Below are positions 6,864-10,248 of a stretch of DNA of 10,248 bases, one piece after another. Location of the stretch: NCBI GenBank assembly GCA_030151765.1, contig JASLCW010000388.1:1-10248 (forward strand). The letters are read 5' to 3'. Source of the DNA: Marmoricola sp. Lineage in GTDB: Bacteria; Actinomycetota; Actinomycetes; Propionibacteriales; Nocardioidaceae. The stretch's first letter is position 1, and each line of letters begins with the position of its first letter. The position numbers and the translations under genes are program-made. The notes under the pieces were generated by a model. It had not been told where the DNA came from, searched no databases, and was given only the letters and a program-made list of their open reading frames with translations.

Positions 6864-6869
6864 ACGTTA
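6864..6869 (-). promoter_or_regulatory. -10 box TAACGT, leaderless promoter of the membrane-protein pair
   Basis: TAACGT on the minus strand ends 7 nt before the GTG at 6856. The 52-bp palindrome begins 20 bp further upstream, close enough to affect a promoter here. Confidence 0.45.
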
Positions 6870-6888
6870 CGCGTGAGCCTCGAACCTG

Positions 6889-6940
6889 CGAGTTGAGTGC
6901 GCAAGTGGTGGCTATAGCAACCATTTGCGCACTCAACTCG
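6889..6940. repeat. 52-bp near-perfect palindrome centred on CTATAG
   Basis: The outer 16 bp match perfectly (CGAGTTGAGTGCGCAA and its complement). The inner 20 bp continue the symmetry through GGCTATAGC with one mismatch and one G-T wobble. It starts 7 nt after the stop of the isomerase-like gene and lies just upstream of the membrane-gene promoter. A transcript would fold into a very long hairpin, so it could be a terminator without a T-run. As DNA it could be an operator (core TTGCTATAGC) or a dispersed palindromic repeat. Confidence 0.65.
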
Positions 6941-6946
6941 AGGAGA

Positions 6947-7321
6947 TCAGGCGAAGGTCATGTCCCCGTCGTTCCACCAGGCCCGCATGCTGGTGACCTG
7001 GCCGGCCTCGTTGATCACCATGTTCTCGAAGGGCTCGAGAATGGCGACGCCCGCGCCGGTGTCGGTCTCGATGCGGAACTTGAAGGCCGCTTCGCCGCCG
7101 CACACCCGGATGACCTGCAGTTCGGTCGCGATCTTCATCGGCTCGATCGTGGCGTAGAACTCCCGGATCGCCGCGCGGCCGCGGCGCGGCTCCGACCCGA
7201 CCGGATCCTCCAGCACCGCGTCCTCGGCGTACATCGCGACGATCTCGTCGGCCGTGCCGGTGGACACGAGTTCGAGGTAGCGCCGTACGGTCGCCTCAAC
7301 CTGCTCGTTGCTCGCTGACAT
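6947..7321 (-). CDS. Ketosteroid isomerase-like protein (NTF2/SnoaL fold)
   Basis: A 124-residue protein of the size and pattern of bacterial delta5-3-ketosteroid isomerase, which shifts a steroid double bond into conjugation. Aligned by eye with the Pseudomonas putida enzyme, Tyr15 matches Tyr16 (oxyanion hole), Tyr31 matches Tyr32, and Asp39 in EDPVG matches the catalytic base Asp40. Position 103 is Glu99 here instead of Asp. Blocks MYAEDAVLEDPVG and TSMRAWWN are strongly family-like, and the MTF ending recalls mycobacterial Rv0760c. A true isomerase role is plausible but members of this fold diverge in activity. The ATG at 7321 is overlapped by a KstR-type operator, which independently points to steroid catabolism. 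It follows the two-TM gene by 27 nt and ends 7 nt before the 52-bp palindrome. Confidence 0.88.
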   Translation of the reverse strand: MSASNEQVEATVRRYLELVSTGTADEIVAMYAEDAVLEDPVGSEPRRGRAAIREFYATIEPMKIATELQVIRVCGGEAAFKFRIETDTGAGVAILEPFENMVINEAGQVTSMRAWWNDGDMTFA

Positions 7322-7334
7322 AGAACATGTTCTA
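7321..7334. promoter_or_regulatory. KstR-type operator TAGAACATGTTCTA
   Basis: This perfect 14-bp palindrome fits every fixed position of the published KstR motif TnnAACnnGTTnnA, the TetR-family repressor of cholesterol catabolism in mycobacteria and rhodococci. Its last base is the first base of the isomerase ATG. Its TAGAAC half lies 7 nt before the ATG, where the -10 box of a leaderless promoter would be. A bound repressor would block initiation. No kstR gene is in the window. Confidence 0.72.
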
Positions 7335-7348
7335 CCTCATCGTCGGGG

Positions 7349-7870
7349 TCACGCGCTGGGAAAGCCGTCGTCCTCGCGCCGCCGCTTCTCCCGGCGACCG
7401 GCGAAGCCGTCGAGGAGCCACACCGCCAGGACCACGAAGCCGGCGACGCCGAGGAGGAAGCCGAGCCCGAGGCCGATCACCATCGACATGAAGTTCGGGA
7501 CCGGACGCGTCACCATGCGCTCCGCCGAGGTCGTGCAGGCGATCACCAGGTGGCCCGACCCCGTGTCGAACTCGAGATCGAGTGTCTCGGTCGCGGACGA
7601 CGAGATGCTCCAGCCCGCATCGGAGAGCTTCACGGGCCGACCGTCATCGGTGACCATGCATTGCTCGGTGTAACCGCTGTTGTCGGTGTCGTCGAAGTAG
7701 ATGCCGTAGGTCTTGTGTGCGGGCAGCGTCACCGGGTGCGGGCCGTCTGCCAGTACGACGGCCTTCGCCGTCACCGCCCCGATGAAGCCGATGCCCGGAA
7801 CGATCACGCAGACAACGGCCAGGGCGCAGAGTGCCAGGCCGACGAGACCCTTGGTCTTCGAGCTCTTCAC
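7349..7870 (-). CDS. Two-TM membrane-anchored protein of unknown function
   Basis: A 173-residue protein with a hydrophobic N-terminal segment (about 8-35), an outward-facing domain of roughly 85 residues, a second transmembrane helix (about 127-154) and a strongly basic tail (GRREKRRRED) that should face the cytoplasm. The extracellular part has two cysteines, Cys71 and Cys112, that could form a disulfide, and looks beta-rich (YGIYFDDTD, TLDLEFDTG, HLVIACT). This layout is common in uncharacterised actinobacterial envelope proteins. No enzyme motif is visible. The GTG at 7870 is the only reasonable start before the first hydrophobic segment; GATCAT, 6 nt upstream, could be its -10 box. It is divergent from the aminopeptidase gene across 57 bp and lies 27 nt before the isomerase gene on the same strand. 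Confidence 0.82.
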   Translation of the reverse strand: MKSSKTKGLVGLALCALAVVCVIVPGIGFIGAVTAKAVVLADGPHPVTLPAHKTYGIYFDDTDNSGYTEQCMVTDDGRPVKLSDAGWSISSSATETLDLEFDTGSGHLVIACTTSAERMVTRPVPNFMSMVIGLGLGFLLGVAGFVVLAVWLLDGFAGRREKRRREDDGFPSA

Positions 7871-7915
7871 TCCCGAATGATCTCAGCCATGCAGCAGGCG
7901 GCTGGCCGTCGCGAC

Positions 7916-7921
7916 TAGGTT
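7916..7921 (+). promoter_or_regulatory. -10 box TAGGTT, leaderless promoter of the aminopeptidase gene
   Basis: TAGGTT fits TANNNT and ends 6 nt before the GTG at 7928. GAGG lies only 2 nt from the GTG, too close for normal ribosome binding, which favours a leaderless message. Confidence 0.45.
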
Positions 7922-7927
7922 GAGGTC

Positions 7928-9712
7928 GTGTCCCGACTCTTCGCCACCGACCCCCACTCCTGCTCGCGACCCAACGAGATCGCGGTCAGCCACATCGCCC
8001 TCGATCTCGAGGTGGACTTCGAGGCCCGGCGCCTCGAGGGGAGCGCCACGCTCGACCTCGAACGCCGAACGCCGGGCGCGACGCGGCTCCTGTTGGACAC
8101 GTGGCGGCTCGGCATCGACCGGGTGACCGACGGCGATGCCGCTCTGCCCTTCACGCTCGGCGAGCACGACCCGGTCCTGGGCAGCACGCTGACCATCGAG
8201 GTCGGTACGGCGGAGCGCGTGGTGGTGCACTACCAGGCCAGTCCGGAGGCGCGCGCGATCCAATGGCTGGAGCCCGCGCAGACGGCGTCCGGCAAGCCCT
8301 TCATGTTCACCCAGAACCAGCCGATCCTGGCGCGCACGTGGATCCCCTGCCAGGACAGCCCGGCGGTGCGAGTCACGTACGACGCCACGGTCCGGGTGCC
8401 GGCCGACGTGCTCGCGCTGATGAGTGCGGAGAACCCGACTGCCCTCAGCCCTGAGGGCATCTACCGGTTCTCGATGCCGCAGCGGGTGCCGGCGTACCTG
8501 ATCGCCCTGGCCGTGGGCGACCTGGAATTCCGTTCCCTGGGCGAGCGCAGCGGCGTCTATGCGGAGCCGTCCGTGGTCGAGGGTGCCGCGTGGGAGTTCG
8601 CCGACACCGAGCAGATGATCGAGGCGGCCGAGCGGCTCTACGGGCCTTACCGCTGGGGGCGTTACGACATCCTCGTGCTGCCGCCGAGCTTCCCGTACGG
8701 CGGCATGGAGAACCCGCGCCTCACCTTCGCGACTCCCACCATCCTGGCCGGCGACCGGTCGCTGGTGACGCTGATCGCGCACGAGCTCGCGCACTCGTGG
8801 TCGGGCAATCTGGTCACGAACTCGACCTGGAACGACATCTGGCTCAACGAGGGATTCACGGTCTACTTCGAGACCCGGATCGACGAGGAGCTGTACGGCG
8901 CGGCGTACGCGAGCATGATCCTGCGCCTGGGGCGTCACGATCTGGATCGCGCCGTGCGCGACGAGTCCCCACGCGACACCTGGCTCGAGCTGGACCTGTC
9001 CGGCCGGGACCCCGACGAGGGGCCGACCAAGATCCCGTACGAGAAGGGTTCGCTCTTCCTGCGCCTGATCGAGTCGAAGGTCGGCCGGGACCGCTTCGAC
9101 GGCTTCCTGCGGGAGTATTTCGACTGCTTCGCCTTCGAGACGATGGACACGCCCACCTTCCTCGCGCATCTGAAGACGGCGCTGCTGGATCCGGCCGGGG
9201 TCTCCTTCGACGACCTGCAGCTGGAGGCATGGGTACACGGACCCGGCGTACCTGCCAACGCGCCTACGTTCGACTCCGATGCCTTCGACCTCGTCGACGC
9301 GCAGGTCGCCGTGCTCCTGGCCGGGTCCGCTCCCACATCCCTCTCGACGGGCGACTGGGTGAGCCAGCAATGGGTGCACTTCATCCGCGAACTCCCGGTC
9401 GAGGTCAGCCACGACGTGCTCGCCGCGGTCGACGATGCCTTCGGTTTCAGCGCCAGCGGCAACATCGAGATCGCCACCGCCTGGCTCGAACTCGCCGTCT
9501 CCTCCGGCTACGCCTTCGAGCAGCCAGCCGTCGACGAAGCCCTCGCCCGCTTCCTCACCCGCCACGGTCGATCGCTCTACATCCGCCGCGTGTACGACGC
9601 CCTCGCCGCCACCGACCGCGGGATGGCTCGTGCCCGGGAGATCTACGCGACCGCCCGACCGACGTACCACTCGGTCTCGCAGGCGGCGGTGGATCGGATC
9701 CTCGGCGAGTGA
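7928..9712 (+). CDS. M1 zinc aminopeptidase, leukotriene A4 hydrolase type
   Basis: A complete 594-residue M1-family metallopeptidase, close to the length of human LTA4H (611). It should remove N-terminal residues from peptides in the cytoplasm, since no signal peptide is seen. Domain order is the family's: an N-terminal beta saddle (1-200) with TQNQPILARTWIPCQDSP, a thermolysin-like catalytic domain (about 205-440) and a helical C-terminal domain that starts after the linker WVHGPGVP. Catalytic residues: GGMEN (258-262) binding the peptide N-terminus, HELAH (285-289) with Glu308 completing the zinc site and Glu286 as base, and Tyr371 in IPYEKG as the transition-state tyrosine. Asp363 aligns with LTA4H Asp375, but the Tyr378 position is Pro366. 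Epoxide hydrolysis is not expected to be its role. The GTG start at 7928 follows TAGGTT by 6 nt. Confidence 0.95.
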   Translation: MSRLFATDPHSCSRPNEIAVSHIALDLEVDFEARRLEGSATLDLERRTPGATRLLLDTWRLGIDRVTDGDAALPFTLGEHDPVLGSTLTIEVGTAERVVVHYQASPEARAIQWLEPAQTASGKPFMFTQNQPILARTWIPCQDSPAVRVTYDATVRVPADVLALMSAENPTALSPEGIYRFSMPQRVPAYLIALAVGDLEFRSLGERSGVYAEPSVVEGAAWEFADTEQMIEAAERLYGPYRWGRYDILVLPPSFPYGGMENPRLTFATPTILAGDRSLVTLIAHELAHSWSGNLVTNSTWNDIWLNEGFTVYFETRIDEELYGAAYASMILRLGRHDLDRAVRDESPRDTWLELDLSGRDPDEGPTKIPYEKGSLFLRLIESKVGRDRFDGFLREYFDCFAFETMDTPTFLAHLKTALLDPAGVSFDDLQLEAWVHGPGVPANAPTFDSDAFDLVDAQVAVLLAGSAPTSLSTGDWVSQQWVHFIRELPVEVSHDVLAAVDDAFGFSASGNIEIATAWLELAVSSGYAFEQPAVDEALARFLTRHGRSLYIRRVYDALAATDRGMARAREIYATARPTYHSVSQAAVDRILGE

Positions 9713-10053
9713 TGACGAGACCCGTCAGTCGGTGAACTCGGCCTCGGCACTGGGAGGTTGCTGCTTTCGAGGGTGCCATCACCCTTGACCCGAAAGGCCC
9801 ACGGCAGGCCTTTGAAGGCGGCGTCCGCCGCAATGCCCTGCTGGGGATGGCGACCAGGACCTTGGGCTCGGGCTCCCACACGCCAGAGAGTCAGCGACTT
9901 CAGAGACTTCAGCTGCGCGATCGCGAATCGATCGAAGTCCGAACTCGGAGAGATGGAGGCGACCTTGTCCGGGCGCGAGCTCATGCCATCGGCGGAGCAT
10001 GCAGTCAGCGTCGAACTCACGGCGACGAGAGCCACGCAAATTCGCCGAACCAT
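9643..10053 (-). CDS. Putative short lipoprotein with abnormal 3' end
   Basis: From the ATG at 10053 the frame encodes about 136 residues. It begins MVRRICVALVAVSSTLTACS, a textbook lipoprotein signal: basic n-region, hydrophobic core, and lipobox LTAC with Cys19 as the lipidated residue. Nearby in-frame starts at 10065 (ATG) and 10083 (GTG) are also possible. The next 60-70 residues (FDRFAIAQLKSL, FKGLPWAFRVKGDGTLE) look like genuine protein but match nothing I know. The frame then runs without a stop into the 3' end of the convergent aminopeptidase gene, overlapping it by 70 bp, and the last 23 or so residues are simply the antisense of that gene. Third-position GC is lower than in neighbouring genes. 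This suggests a decaying or frameshifted gene that lost its stop, or a recent arrival. It lies about 60 nt downstream of the HNH gene. Confidence 0.45.
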   Translation of the reverse strand: MVRRICVALVAVSSTLTACSADGMSSRPDKVASISPSSDFDRFAIAQLKSLKSLTLWRVGARAQGPGRHPQQGIAADAAFKGLPWAFRVKGDGTLESSNLPVPRPSSPTDGSRHHSPRIRSTAACETEWYVGRAVA

Positions 10054-10114
10054 GCTCCGGAGCATAGGCACCAGTCCCCGCACCTGGGCGACCTTCGGCT
10101 GCTCCAGGCCGTTC

Positions 10115-10248
10115 TCACGTGCGCCGATGGAAGCGGAGGTCGCCGTTGGCCGTTCGGACTGTCTGGTAGTTGAGGTCGTGGGCTCGGTGGTGATGGTGGC
10201 TGCAGAGGGGGATGCCGTCGGCGAGGTCGGTGCCGCCGCCTTGGGACC
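10115..10248 (-). CDS. HNH endonuclease, C-terminal fragment (13E12/DUF222 type)
   Basis: The window cuts this gene; only the last 43 codons and the stop (10115-10117) are inside. They read as a classic HNH nuclease end: GGTDLADGIPLCSHHHHRAH, followed by the strand-like NYQTVRTANGDLRFHRR. The DLADGIPLCxxHHxxxH core holds the asparagine-type position (here Asp) and the metal-binding histidines. Such tails are typical of the DUF222/13E12-repeat HNH proteins that are abundant and often multi-copy in actinobacteria. They are probably DNA endonucleases linked to mobile elements, with little known biology. The upstream zinc-knuckle and DUF222 parts lie outside the window, so intactness cannot be judged. 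Confidence 0.85.
   Translation of the reverse strand, partial: SQGGGTDLADGIPLCSHHHHRAHDLNYQTVRTANGDLRFHRRT

Noticed and set aside
7883..9670. Long open frame of 595 codons antisense to the aminopeptidase gene
   Set aside because: It is the mirror of a GC-rich gene whose plus-strand product has all M1 motifs; the antisense product is low-complexity Arg/Gly/Val-rich with no recognisable domain.
10053..10064. Palindrome TGCTCCGGAGCA over the lipoprotein start region
   Set aside because: Only 12 bp and GC-rich, overlapping possible start codons; expected by chance in such DNA.
10169..10180. 12-nt match GTTGAGGTCGTG also found at 7919-7930
   Set aside because: One copy lies in the HNH coding sequence and the other at the aminopeptidase start; short, unflanked and likely chance.

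Overview
The window is GC-rich, densely packed DNA with actinobacterial-type genes: a DesK/NarL-like two-component pair, a mycobacterial-style P450, a KstR-like operator, a 13E12/DUF222-type HNH nuclease tail and many TANNNT promoters placed 6-7 nt before start codons. I infer a free-living high-GC actinobacterium. A more exact placement (for example Propionibacteriales) would be a guess.

Left third (216-2942, minus strand): a glycerophosphodiester phosphodiesterase lies downstream of a histidine kinase and response regulator that overlap by 4 nt. A perfect 20-bp palindrome with a partial second copy sits upstream of the kinase and looks like an autoregulatory operator.

Middle (3118-6075, plus strand): a small unrecognised acidic protein overlaps a CYP140-like cytochrome P450 by 14 nt. 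Their shared leader carries a 20-bp inverted repeat just after a -10 box. An 88-bp nested quasi-palindrome with four alternating TGTGAT half-sites separates them from a BenE-family transporter that looks leaderless.

Right of centre (6069-7870, minus strand): two coupled membrane proteins, a 52-bp near-perfect palindrome, a ketosteroid-isomerase-like NTF2-fold protein, and a two-TM protein. The isomerase start codon is overlapped by a perfect match to the KstR operator TnnAACnnGTTnnA, which links this gene to steroid catabolism.

Right end (7928-10248): a full-length M1 aminopeptidase of the leukotriene A4 hydrolase type on the plus strand. On the minus strand are a probable lipoprotein with an abnormal 3' end and the last 43 codons of an HNH endonuclease. 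No RNA gene, CRISPR array or complete insertion sequence is visible. No wholly new multi-gene system stands out. The most interesting material is regulatory: the KstR-like site, several uncharacterised palindromes and a recurrent leaderless promoter layout.
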